Positions 23,130 through 34,821 of a stretch of 64,000 nt of DNA are shown in pieces. The translations under genes were made by a program, and so were the position numbers. The notes under the pieces are model-generated. The model was given only the letters and a program-made list of their open reading frames with translations. It searched no databases and was not told the origin of the DNA. Position 1 is the stretch's first letter, and each line of letters opens with the position of its first letter. Source of the DNA: Lineus longissimus (Eukaryota > Nemertea > Pilidiophora > Heteronemertea > Lineidae); the NCBI RefSeq assembly GCF_910592395.1, contig NC_088319.1, forward strand, positions 4,652,001 through 4,716,000. Direction: 5' to 3'.

Positions 23130-24395
23130 TGTCTTGCACATTCGCCTAAACCACATTCGCCTAATCCACATTCGCCTAAACCTTTTTCGCCTAAACCTTT
23201 TTCACCTAATCCACATTCGCCTAATTCCACTTTCGCCTAATTCCTTTTTCGCCTAATTCCTTTTTCGCCTAATTTCTTTTTCGCCTGATCCACATTCGCC
23301 TGATTCTCATTTTGCCTAATTCCATTTTCGCCTAATTCCTTTTTCGCCTAATCCACATTCGCCTAAGTCCCCTTTTGCCTAATTCCATTTTCGCCTAATT
23401 CCTTTCTCGCCTAGTCCTTTTTCGCCTATTCCATATTCGCCTAATTTTGGCATATACCTAACCTCCTCTGGCACATAAAATGGGTCATTCCAAAATGCCA
23501 TCTCTTATGGTCAGTGATCTTAGCTTGGGTTATGGAATATTCTTACTCATAATATGGACCATTCTTTTTCAAAAAGCCATTTCCTTGGTTCAGTGATCTT
23601 AGCTTGGGTTATCCATAAAATGGACCATCCTTTTCCAAAGGCCATCACTCAAATTAAGTGGTCTTAGCTTGGGTTGACAGCTTTTCCTCCCCTTTGAATA
23701 AATGATGAATCATAAATTATTTTTTTGTTTTACATAATTTGTGCTGATGCTTTTACTGATGCTTTTACCTGTCTAAACAAACTGAGATGGAATCGATCAT
23801 ATATCTTGATTTGATTGATGTCAAAAAGATTATGAATTGTGCATTAATGCGCACACTTCTTTTTTCTGGGTTGAAAAGCATCAGTTACCAGCAATAAACC
23901 ATCCGAGCCCCATTCACTAACCCCCCCCCCCCCCCCTCAAGTTAGGGCAACCCCTTAGTAACATGACCTGATATTCAGAGATCCCCGCATCACTTAAAAA
24001 TTCTACTCTCCATAGTCTATACCTTGGGACTCGCTTATGAAAATAATGAGCCGGTGATTTAAAAAAATAGAGTCTACCGTATAGCTCGAATCTTAACCCC
24101 TCTGACTGGAAGGGGCCAAGCAATAGGGGTGGTACCTGTTAAGCGAATATGGAATTAGGCGAAAAAGGAATTTGGCGAAAAAGGAATAGGCGAATGTGGA
24201 ACTAGGCGAAAGTGGAATTAGGCGAAAAAGGAATAGGCGAGAAAGGAATTAGGCGAAACTGGAATTAGGCAAATTTGGATTTGGCGAAATAGGAATATGC
24301 GAATGTGGATTAGGCGAAAGTGGAATAAGCGAATGTGGAATTTTTTAGGCGAAAGTGGAATTAGGCGAAAAAGGATTAGGCGAATGTGGCATAAA
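23130..24395. mobile_element. Foldback element with TTCGCCTAA tandem-repeat arms
   Basis: The left arm (about 23140-23455) consists of 10-17-bp units ending TTCGCCTAA. The right arm (about 24136-24390) is the same array inverted (TTAGGCGAA). The outer flanks CCTCCGCACCGG (23118-23129) and CCTCCACACCGG (24396-24407) look like a 12-bp target duplication with one mismatch. The centre holds three ~70-bp repeats sharing GATCTTAGCTTGGGTT (about 23469-23670) and a C-run near 23925. The architecture resembles sea-urchin TU/foldback elements, whose arms are also short tandem repeats. Confidence 0.7.
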
Positions 24396-24639
24396 CCTCC
24401 ACACCGGCTAGTGAGATCAAAGTCGCATTAGCGGTGTAAACAAGCGCCATCAACGTGATGTGGAAAATCAATATCTACACCAAAACGTCACAGGGTGGCT
24501 CAAGGAAGCGCCTTACAAGTGCATCGTTCCACATGGAAAGGATCGACGCATGGAGAGCTAACTCGGGTCAAATCGGAGTCAACTTTGGAAATGCCAACAT
24601 CCTTGCGCATGATCGGAACTATTTATATCGACGTCGTTC

Positions 24640-27022
24640 CGTGCCTGCTTAAATTGCAATCTGAACGTGGTGAATTCCCTCATCCACGAAACTTCAAGAC
24701 TTATTGTGGCTTTTTTATTCAAAAAATTCAAATGAAACGGCCAAGGGCAATTATGCTCACCGTATAGATATTTGGTGGTTCGGAATTCATCCTGGTTAAG
24801 AAACATGCTACATGTATAGATGCGTTCTGTGCTAAATCTTTGCGATAGCAACTTCACTCGTGTATTCATCTTCGATGATTTCAATTTTCCAGAAATAGAC
24901 TGGGACATTATCTCAGCACCCGCAGCTGGGGAGACCAAAAATGTCTGTAACTTGATCAACGACTTCTTTTTGGTTCAAATGGTACATGGTGCAACCGATA
25001 AGAAAGGAAATACACTCGATCTGGTATTAACTAACTCTCCAGAATCTTGTGTTCGCACGGAGATTTGGCCTCACATGTTCGACTCGGACCATTTCCCAAT
25101 TGTGTCCGACATATAACTTAATCCTGTACGGAACCGCGGAGTGTCGCGTGTGGTATACGACTTCGATTCAGCGGATATGAATGGATTACGCACTTTTTTG
25201 GCCAAAAGTTAGGCCGCGCTTTTTGTGAAAGGCAATCTTTGTCGGATATTGACAAAGTCAATGAGTGGTGTATGTCTCTGAACGAGGGCATTGGTCATTT
25301 TATTTCGAAGCGTATGGTAAAGGACATTCACCGTCCCCGTTGGATAGATGCTGAAGTTAAGCATCTAGCCAATCAAGTAAGAACTGCACGCCGAAAAGCC
25401 GAACGCTACAATAGGCAATCGTCCTGGATAAAGTTCAAGGAACTTAGAAATAAATTAAGGAAATTGACTCGCGACAAATACAAATTACATGTTTCCTCAT
25501 TGGTTCAATAAATGACTTCCAACCCTAAAAAGTTGTGGTCATTTTATCATGCAAAGACTGAGTCTAAGTCGGTTCCTCCTACTCTAAAGTTGGATAGGCA
25601 GTGCGTCTTGAAGTCTTGCTCTGATGTTTTGAGCGAATTACTTCGTTTTGTTTTGAATATGTCCTTGCAACTTTGTTTCGTATCATCCTTTTTTTTCATT
25701 ATAACTTTCGTGGCTCTCCCTTAAGAGGACTAAGGATGTAAAAGACCTTGGAATCACCATCAAGTTCGACCCAACTTGGAACAAGCACATTGATCAGGCC
25801 GCAAGTAGTGCGTGCAGGGCATAGTATGCGGTAAGAAGAGTCACAGGCAATTGCTCAAACGTTATTATTTTGAAGGTCACGCACCTGCATTAAACCAATC
25901 AGCACGCGGTTGTACACGAAAATAGTTCAGTTTGAGATCAATGCGTGGTCTCACCATTCCAGTTGAATGGTATTTTCCATTTAAGATATAATTTTTCTTA
26001 AATTGTGAATAAGGTGTGTTTAAAATGAAGAAAATGATGAAGTTTCAGTCCAATTGGCTTACTTGTGTGGTTTTGAGGCTCCATTTTACCCGTCTTGGTG
26101 AAAAAGCTGACTCGCGGGTTAAAAGCCGTCAAAAATCCCCCCCCCTAAGTTCAGACCCCCAAACCCTGAAATTATCATGCATAACGTACAACGAAAATTT
26201 CATGGGTTTGACAGGCTATTTATAGGTCTATTTGGCTTTGAAAGCGTTCCTCCCAGATTACGTCTGGGAAAAAGTTATGAGCATATATTGTAGAAAGTAC
26301 TGTTTTAAAGAGAAAACGGCTTAAAAACTTTATTACAGGTACGTGGCCTGAAACTTACGTATAACAGTATAGTGTGCAGTAAACTGTAATACATGTACTG
26401 CTCAGTTGCATGGGACAGCTCTTCAAGGCGGAGCCTGTGTCGTCTCGAAGCGGTCCAACGTCGTGCCACCCGGCATATGTTAAGTATTAAATGATTACTC
26501 CGCCCATAGTTCACCTTTGTCGTTCAGACGCGAGATTTAGACCTATATTTTTTACACAACTGCCTAACCTATAAATTTAGTGTTCCAGTTGAGTCGTATG
26601 TTACTTTTTATACTAGAAGAGGTGATCAAATACTTCTAAAAAGTCCGTTGTGTCGCACCAAAATTTTTTGATGCTTTAAAAAAATCGTACTGTAAAGCTC
26701 TGGAACCAGTTGCAATTTAAAGCTAGAAGTAGTTTCAACCATGAATGTTTTAAACGCATGGTCATAGACTTTTACAAATCTAAGCAAGTTTCTTCTTTTA
26801 ATGTAGAGAACACATGCACTTGGACAAGCTTTTGTCGCTGTGCTCTGTGTCGTCCAACTTAACTTATTGTGCTTTATAAACGCTATTGTTGTCTTTCAAG
26901 GGCAGTCAATTAAATGCTTTAGCCTATTTACTGTCCCTAATGTGCCATGTTGTACTTTTGTAAAAGTATGTTTTATGTTCATGTACATATTTTGAATGGC
27001 AAAGTGAATTTGAATAAATAAA
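24640..27022 (+). mobile_element. Decayed CR1/Jockey-type LINE
   Basis: Bases 24820-25116 encode the end of an AP-type endonuclease (DDFNFPEIDW in place of GDFNFP, GNTLDLVLTN, DSDHFPI). Bases 25239-25511 give the linker typical before the RT (KRMVKDIHRPRW...). At 25730-25860 KDVKDLGITI is the segment that follows the RT palm, so most of the palm is deleted. Further broken frames run to 26.8 kb, and an AATAAATAAATAAA tail ends at 27026. The 5' limit is uncertain. Confidence 0.7.
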
Positions 27023-27026
27023 TAAA

Positions 27027-27152
27027 TTACGAAAGCCCAGAAAGCCCATCCGAAATTTGAAATCCGAAATCCGAAATCCGAAATCCGAAATTTGAAATCC
27101 GAAATCCGAAATTCAAAATCCTCAATCACTAGGAAACTTTTAGCCAATCAGA
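27027..27152 (+). repeat. Left terminal inverted repeat
   Basis: The order is TTACGAAAGCCCAGAAAGCC, then eight GAAATYY units, then CCAATCAGA at 27144-27152. The CCAAT box lies about 45 bp before the kinase start codon. Confidence 0.7.
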
Positions 27153-27191
27153 TAAAGTGTAACATATTATTAGTACGTTGCCGTTACAATC

Positions 27192-30100
27192 ATGGAGAAA
27201 GTAAAAGTAATCGACGAGACCACCGGTGGTTCGTACACCTTTTTTCTGCAGAATCAGCTCTTTTCATTAAATGAGTTAGGTAGTTTTCACTTCAAGAATA
27301 CCTCTTAATGTTAACAATGGTATTTTAATGTATGCTTTGATGCATATGCCACATATGATAGGTTATAATACGAAGCCTCTCACGTGTAGGTTACCTGTCC
27401 TATGCTATGCATGTTCTTTAGGCGTATAATACACTGTGCAGTTGCAAGCATAGATCTGTAGCATATAGGCCTACTTTCCCCGAGGTCAGACAGAATCTAA
27501 ACAAGGACATATGTTGACAAGTAAATGGTGTAAGTGATATACCAGGCTGGTGTTTACCCTTTCCCGGCAGAGATCAGAGATAGTTGATATGGATCATACA
27601 GGCGTCCTTTACTTTACAATGAAGATAGTCGACTAGGTGAAAATGATATTCACCTAGTTGAATAGCACCTAGGTGAAAATAATTTTCACCTAGGTGAGAA
27701 TGGTATTCACCTGAGGATAATATTCACCTGGGTAAAAATTACTATCACCTTGGTGAAAATAGTTTTCACCCAGGAACCTGAGAATAATATTCACCTGGGT
27801 GAAAATAGTTTTCACCTGGGTGGAAATAATATTCATCTGGGTGGAAATAATTTTCATCTGGGCCCTTCTCTTGGCTCAGGGCCAAAGTAGCAAGGTTTCT
27901 CTCACTGCCCCCTGATGTAGGCGCAGGTAGGTAGATCTTTGAGGATAACAAATTTTTTTTCTGTATTCCACTTTCAGGGCAGCCATTCCCGGGTGCATCA
28001 TCGTTAGCCTTTACTGAACAAGCCGATGGAGAAAAAGAAAAGTATGTTGTATCCGCCGAAGATGGTGTTTTCAAAGTGCCACCTGGAGGGTGGGAAAAGG
28101 CCGGCCGGAAGTATTTTGTTATAAAAGGTACATATTATTTGATATCGAACTGATTAACCCCTTGAACCCAAGCAACTCTCAGGCAAGTCTACGCATACCC
28201 TAGCGACCCAAACGAAAAATCCCAGGACTTTTTTATTTTGGCGGGCCCTAGCCTTGTTAGATTATTTTTTTAGGCACTGCTCATTAAAGATGTGCAATAA
28301 ATGATGCTATAGGGATATCCTAACGTCTTACCCTCAGATGCCTGGAAAATGCATATTTAGCCATTTTGATTTTTCTGTGGGAGAGGGTTAAATACGGCCC
28401 TGATAGCATTCCATTCAGAAATTCAGGTATGACTGAATGATGCCGTATCTAAATAATATCTAATTCTCTCTCAGGTGCCAGCGGCGGAACAACAAATGAT
28501 GCTAAGATTAAAGATATCATGAAGACAATAAGGCTTAGGAAAGGGAAAGGATTTGTAGCAAAGAAACAACAGACTACACTTGAAACGACAGTAGGCCAAA
28601 AGGTGAGTTGGAGGGGGTGGCTACAAAACAAAGACCCAACTACAAAACAAGGACCACCCCTACTACAAAACAAAGGCCCCAATAATACTGAACAGTGTTT
28701 GATCTGGTCTTTGTTTTGTAGTAGGGGTGGTCTTTGTTTTGTAGTTGGGTCTTGTTTTGTAGTAGGGGATCTTTGTTTAGGTCTTGGGTATTGAGTCTTT
28801 GTTTTGTAGTCACTCGAGTTGGAGGAGCCGCCTGTCGGTGATCATAGAATGTCATTTGCGAATTTCAGACATACTGGCAAGTAGGCGTGCATGTAAGTTT
28901 GACTCATTTCCCATACCCCCTGATCTCTTTAAATATGTATTATTCAAATTTACGGAGACTTGGTTCTATGTCAGGTTCGTTTAAAAGACATAAGGAATGT
29001 TCATCAGGAATGTGCATAACAATTATTCTATGGAACGATTTGAAAATCATCTGACAGTGAAATATTCTCACCTCTTCCACCTTTCTATTCCAGGGCAGCA
29101 GTGGTTCAGCGAAGATGTCGAGGTCAAGAAACCCACTCGTCCGTCTCGGTTGGAAGCACTTTAAGGGTGCATGTTTCAAACAGATCTTTCTGAAGGACGG
29201 TGGTGGGGTTAGAAGTATTCCTACGAACCAATACCTAGATAGGAGTGTGGAGGACATAATAGAAGAAGGCCGGCGGTTGTTTTTTATGGATGGAAAGTCG
29301 AAGTTTGGGTTACTGTGTGATATGGAAGTTAGCTTGGGTGATGCTCAAGGACAGATTATATCGAAATTCGAAGACGTCAATGGCAACAATTGCAACTATG
29401 GACAGTATCTTAAATCTCGTGGACTCTTTTCTTCGAACTGCACTCTTTATATGATGACTACTAAGAAAATAGATGGCACTTTCCCTACATCAGATACTGA
29501 AAAGCATGACAATGATGCAGCAGATTCAGCAGGTGCCGAAGCCACAGTGATGCCTGCAAACAGACGTGATGTAACAACGAATGAGATGAGTGTTATTGTA
29601 GTTTCTCCAACATTGAGGAAGCTGACCAAGGAAGGTGCACCGGATTCCCCGGCTATTTCAGTCACGTACGGCCGGGAAATGATATCAATGTACTCGGGAA
29701 ATGCAAGCTATCTGAAATGTTGCCGCATTTCACAATGCAAAGACCACGCCAACATCGACACCTTGCCTGATGACGAATGGTATAGCCCCGGCGCAGATGG
29801 CTTCACTGTTTCTTCTGTTGTTGTTGGCGAAAGAAAACTCCTTGAAATTATCTACAACGAGACGAATGAACAAGGCACAAAAGAAGTAATTTGTCAATAT
29901 CCATATGCCCCTAAACGTGTTGATGGGATCATACTTCACCATCCAGACGAAATTTGGGGCTACGATGGGGCTGATCTAATTATTGGTATCATCACGGGAT
30001 ATCACGGTGAAGACGACGACACAATCCGATATGACTGGTATAAAGATGGTGCGCTCGTTCATAGCGGCGGGCGGTCATGCATACTAACGGTTCGAGAAGC

Positions 30101-31103
30101 AGGAGTCTACTACTGCCAGGTAACCCACGGCAACTTTACCGATACCTCCAAGAAAATGAAATTAGTTTGGCAAGTATATGCATCAAGCGAGAGGTCTGAT
30201 GTCCAAGCTGGACCAAGTGCTGAGCGCAAGTGCCCTGCTCCCGACATAACCGATCTAGCATTTGCTGTCCCAGAAGTGCCACTTAGTGACCTCAACTTAG
30301 ACCGATCTTTGCTGCTAGGTGCAGGAACATTCGGCAAAGTTTATAAAGAACACTGGGCAGGGTCGGATGTTGCGGTAAAAGAAATTATTTTACCGAAACG
30401 TTCGAGACTTTCCATGACAGAAACGATCCAGAAGGAGATAATGGTGAATACAAAGCTCAGGCATCCAAACATCGTCCAGTTTCTTGCAACTGCTAAAGAC
30501 ACCGGTGGTGTTTACCTGGTGAGCGAATTCATTAAAGGCTCCAATATGGATGATGCCATCTTCGACCAAGATATTAAGAAGGCGATGGGAATAAAACCTG
30601 AAGATAAGCTGGGTATTATCAAGCAGGTCATGCAGGGAATTGCATATATGCATTCCCTTAGGCCTATGGTGCTACATCGAGACATAAAGCCTGGGAACAT
30701 TCTGATAAAAGAACATTGTCTCACAACCAAACTGTGCGACTTGGGAGTAAGTCGAGTCAAGTCCTTACTTGCTGCAACAACAACATCAGTCGGCAGCGTC
30801 CCTTGGTCACCTTTGTATATGGCCCCTGATTGTTTACTGGGTGAAGAATTATCATCAGCTGCTTCCGATGTGTGGTGTGTTGGTATCACAATGATAGAGT
30901 TTTTCGCTGAACGGGATGCGTGGAATGTGGACCAATCGCTGACTTCAGTTGATGATATCAAGAAACTTATGAGGGAACGCAAGCCACCTCTGAGGACGGA
31001 TGACAAGGTTCCAATGGAGATGCGATCATTGATAGATCAGTGTACTAGCTATGATGTAGGCAAGCGTCCACCGGTCATTGATATTCTAAAATCAATCAAA
31101 TAG
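27192..31103 (+). CDS. Ig-like domain protein kinase, four exons
   Basis: The model is exons 27192-27279, 27978-28127, 28475-28602 and 29094-31103. All introns are GT-AG with phases 1, 1 and 0, giving 791 residues. The ATG has A at -3 and G at +4. Residues 1-122 have no recognised fold. About 130-245 is a compact module I cannot name (GWKHFKG..., LFFMDGKSKFG, GQYLKSRGLF). About 395-485 is Ig-like (WYKDG, then GVYYCQV), but the B-strand cysteine is missing. The kinase domain fills about 520-785: GAGTFG at 531, VAIK-type lysine 551, HRDIKPGN with catalytic Asp 652, DLG at 671 in place of DFG, APD for APE, SDVWCVG and GKRP. All catalytic residues are present, which suggests an active Ser/Thr kinase of TKL-like type. 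No signal peptide or membrane segment is evident, so the Ig-like fold is probably intracellular. The gene converges on the integrase. Confidence 0.88.
27637..27861. repeat. Palindromic minisatellite in kinase intron 1
   Basis: About eleven ~20-bp units are built on CACCTRGGTGAAAATAA and its complement. CACCTAGGTGAAAAT and its inverse form a near-perfect palindrome near 27667-27697. The array ends about 115 bp before exon 2. Confidence 0.8.
28622..28770. repeat. Inverted minisatellite hairpin in kinase intron 3
   Basis: The left arm 28622-28674 (CTACTACAAAACAAAG units) pairs with 28709-28770 (CTTTGTTTTGTAGTAGGGG), with a loop of about 34 bases. It lies wholly within the intron 28603-29093, so the transcript could form a ~50-bp duplex. 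Confidence 0.8.
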
Positions 31104-31453
31104 GCTCATCATCTCCTCTGAATCTGGTGTTGATCTCATGATCAAGATGTAAAGACGCGTCGTTTTGCTCTTTATATCCCTTTTGTGTACTTATACATAA
31201 TTTTTTGCCATGGTCGAAAAGAAAAGCTATCTAGCTTTTAGCACCTTTTACTTTAAGTAACAAGTTTTAGGTTCGGGTTTGAATAGATGCATTGAAATCA
31301 GCAGTATGGTGATCGCTCTTGTTTATTGTAGCAATTTCTTCGTTCTTGTTAGCCTTGGCTTATGTCATGCTTTTGCAGATTTGTAATATCTACATGTACA
31401 TACAGTCTCATGGACCAGTTTCCCGGGATACTCTCCCCTTAGCACAGTTCCCA

Positions 31454-31766
31454 CCGTGGAGAATCAACTGCACCCTCGCCGAGCATCTCCAACCTCTCCG
31501 AGTATAATGGCTCAGCACCTCACCTAGCAAATCAAACCTCTGACTATTAAACAATGTCCTCGTATGGACCGCTTATCGAAAGCCAGAACATGGATCATTG
31601 GGTATCTTGGCATAGCCTTGCCACAGTGAGGAAGTTGTAAGTGGGATAAACGGTCAATACGAGGACCTTGTCTAGAGTCCGATATGGATTCGCTCGGCAA
31701 GGTGATGAGCCATTACTCGGAGAGGTCGGAGATCTAGATGCTCGACGAGGGTGCAGTTCTCCGCGG
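31454..31766. repeat. Imperfect palindrome, possible foldback MITE
   Basis: CCGTGGAGAATCAACTGCACC...CTCCGAGTATAATGGCTCA pairs with an inverted copy ending at 31766. Inner pairs ATGTCCTCGTATGGACCG and CGGTCAATACGAGGACC extend it toward the centre. It lies downstream of the kinase stop. Confidence 0.55.
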
Positions 31767-31839
31767 CGGTGGTTCTCGTCAAAGGGACCAAAGTAAATTG
31801 CAAGAGGCATTATTTTATTGATTTATTTAGGATAACCCT

Positions 31840-32490
31840 TTTTAACTCTTACCGTAATCTGTTGATGTATGGGCGCATTAAAATGTAGCATTTATGCAAT
31901 TTTGACTCCAGCAGAAGGACTAATTGTGGAAGATTAATACTTATAATCAAGTAGCGTACTGTATACTATTAGGCCTACTGTAAGGTAATTATATTTGTGT
32001 TTTGTCGTTAATGTGAACCATGGAGGTAATATAGACTAGACTATAAAATAGTCTATATTACCTCCATGTGTGAACATAACTCTGTATCAGAATTCAACAT
32101 AGTTGTAGAAAAATTCATCATATTGTATGTCACCGCCGAGTGCAATCATGTATAATATTGCTCGGTACGACATATTTTTTTATTAAAAAGGGGTCTTTTA
32201 ACGGCCGTAATCTGTTGATGTATGGGTGCATTACATTGTAGCATTTATGCAATTTTGACTCCAGCAGAAGAACTAATTGTGGAAGATTAATACTTATAAT
32301 CAAGTAGTGTACTGTATATTACCGTACGGTAATTATATTTGTGTTTTGTCGTTAATGTGAACATAACTCTGTATCAGAATTCAACATAGTAGAAAATTCA
32401 TCATTATTGTATGTCACCGCCGAGTGCAATCCTGTATATATAATAATTATCAGAAAGACATTTTTTGATTAAAAAGTGGTCTTTATAACC
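31840..32490. repeat. Tandem duplication of ~300 bp
   Basis: CCGTAATCTGTTGATGTATG begins copies at about 31851 and 32206. They match through ATTTATGCAATTTTGACTCC and CACCGCCGAGTGCAATC. The first copy contains a hairpin insert missing from the second. Confidence 0.8.
32012..32075. mobile_element. 50-bp perfect hairpin insertion with 7-bp target duplication
   Basis: Bases 32019-32068 are CATGGAGGTAATATAGACTA, a 10-base loop and the exact inverse of that arm. TGTGAAC flanks it on both sides (32012-32018, 32069-32075). The tandem partner reads AATGTGAACATAAC at 32355, the uninterrupted site. Confidence 0.75.
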
Positions 32491-33026
32491 TCAACATATT
32501 TCGTTTTGAATTTGTACAATCTTTAGGAGGACTGGTTGCCACGTGGCAACTTAATTGTGGCATGTCTCACCAAGGATTAAAAAGGAAAAATGATGCCTGC
32601 ATACATGTAAGCGTAAAGCGTCTCTAAATGCTAGAAAGATATATCTACACTTGTTGACACCTTGTGACAAAATAGAAGACCAATCAATATCAATAGTCAT
32701 AAACAATAACGTACTTAATTGCCTACCACACAAATTGAGGGTTGAAAAAACGACGACTCTAGTTCAAAGTGGATTTCCAACAATTCTGAACAGTATCTGA
32801 TGTTGAGTCGCTTGTTGTATGGTGATACAACATTTTACAACCCACCACATGGCTCAGTGTCTCCCCCTAGTGGTTGTAGCGATCGATTTCCTTCATGAAG
32901 AGTTCATACAGATCCGCAGCTTCGTTCACATTTGTTGGTCGTCTTGCATTCGGCAGCATGAGATTCACAAGTTCAATGAAGTCGGAAGAGCATCCATGCA
33001 AGGGCCGTTTTTGACCATAACTTTGT

Positions 33027-34769
33027 TTACATTGCTGTATGGTCGCCGAATCGCAACTCGAATCGCAACTCAAAAGTAACTCGATGGTCATAAGTATCGT
33101 ACTTGACCGGTGTAAAAAACATTACATCTGGCTTTCCCTTCGGACTGTCACAATTCTTTTTAACCTGAATGGTGTGCTGATTCCATTGAATAGCGACTTC
33201 GCTGAGTTCCTCTTGCAGAACATCCATAAAACAATACCGTATACAATCAACATGAAGAGGATCACCATCGTTGAATACGTTTGCGTCGCGCAAGGCCTTA
33301 AAGAAAGTAATCCACCAATCAGCATTATGACGACGTAGAATGCTCCACCATGCTTCGATGCGCTGATTCGATGTACTTTTCCCATAAATAAAACAAGCAT
33401 CTTCTTCCCCATCATTCAGGGCATGGAAAAGGGTCTGCAAGTCCTCAATTGTTCTGTTTTCAGTCCCAAGATCACACCTACAAACTCGCGGACAGCCTTT
33501 CAGTTGCTCCACTACATCAAGGAAATAGTTTGCAGTCACGGCAGGGTTGTTGTTACTTGGGCCAACCTCTAGCCACAAAATCCTTCTCGAAAAGCCATCA
33601 ATGGCTCCGTGAATGGCAAATCCGAAGGGTTTGAGTTTATCGTAATCATCGATGTGCCACACAAAGTTCGGACCCGGGGACGAATATTGGCGCCGCAACA
33701 GCCTCCTCTTCTTTCATCTATTCACGCCATCTTCATCGATAAACCTCATGAGCTCCATAACCGTGTTACGTTGTATTGAAATTCCATCTGAAATCAGTCT
33801 CTTCCATATTGTCCGATACCCAAGACATTGCCCGCTGTTCTCAATGATCTTCAAAATAGCACCAATAACATCATCGATTGCACTCCTTGGATTCGGACGA
33901 CGTGAGAGGCCAGGGCATCTTAAGACACGTTTCAGCTGTGTGATACTAATGCTTATCCCATGAATAGTCAGCAAAGCCAACATAATCCCTTTATTGGTAA
34001 ACGTCTGCTTGAAGTACCCAGCAATTAGTTCATCCCTGGTTGCGTCGTTCGCGGTGAGTAAAGCTGGGGTGTAGGCTGGTAGTACAATTGTTCTGGAACG
34101 AGACAAAATGGATATGTAAAAATTATGGTGAGATATAAGAGTGTACCCAAAAACGTCATATGGTATTTTCTATTCATCACTAACAATACATCAGTAACAC
34201 AATTTTAAGTGGGGTTGATGTTGGCCTGGGCCAAACGGTGTCCCCTGGCGAAAGAGTACGAGATTGAGGGTACACGATTTAGGGTACCTAGGAACGAGGT
34301 GGACGTCCCTGTCAATTCCAATGCCTCTCACAATGTGCGTCTCACACCGGTTTAGTGCTGCCACCTATTTATGACATATGAGAATCACCCCCCCCCACCC
34401 ACCCCACCCCCGAAAGAAAGAGAGACTTCCATTTTCTGCCGGCTCAAAATTATTTGTCGCTAGTAGGCCTATGACAAAAATGTATGCTATTGAATATGCT
34501 GAGCTACCGGGCACTTGTCAATTTCATACTGAAACGACCATTGTGTAGACATGCTTATACAATATTGTCAATATATACAGTCCCTCACCGGTCCGGAGGG
34601 TAGTCGATGCCATGCCATTAGAGTTTCATGTAGGCCTACGCTGAGCTATGTCCGCTATATACCGCTATGAAATGAACACATACCTTTTTAATGCCGTAAC
34701 TTCCGAATAAGTGAGAAAACTATTCGTAAACGGATAAACACAGTGCCGATTGCGGCCATTTGCAATCAT
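33027..34769 (-). CDS. DDE integrase-like protein, two exons, one in-frame TGA
   Basis: Exon 1 is 34769-34684 (ATG, 86 bp, strong donor GTATGT) and exon 2 is 34092-33027 (acceptor TTTGTCTCGTTCCAG). Both are phase 2, giving 383 codons. The N-terminal third is helical and DNA-binding-like (RDELIAGYFKQTFTNKGI). The core is an rve/DDE fold: FVWHIDDYDKLKPFGFAIHG with the first Asp, RCDLGTEN with the second, and SNQRIEAWW with the Glu. A TGA at 33714-33716 splits it in frame between DEDGVNR and KKRRLLRRQY. Proteins with this WHIDGYDKL core occur widely in invertebrate and fish genomes as integrase-like genes. The start lies 175 bp inside the right terminal repeat. It is probably the recombinase of the 7.9-kb element, inactive in this copy unless the TGA is read through or is an error. 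Confidence 0.82.
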
Positions 34770-34821
34770 CTAATCTAAAAATGAAATGTTACGACTCATT
34801 TTGATATTTTGCAAGCTTCCC

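Noticed and set aside
23140-23455. Regular short repeats with variable spacers, superficially CRISPR-like
   Set aside because: Units are 10-17 bp with near-constant spacers, occur in inverted arrays and lie in animal DNA; this is a foldback-element arm.
24579-24959. 126-codon minus-strand frame
   Set aside because: It is the shadow of the LINE endonuclease encoded on the plus strand.
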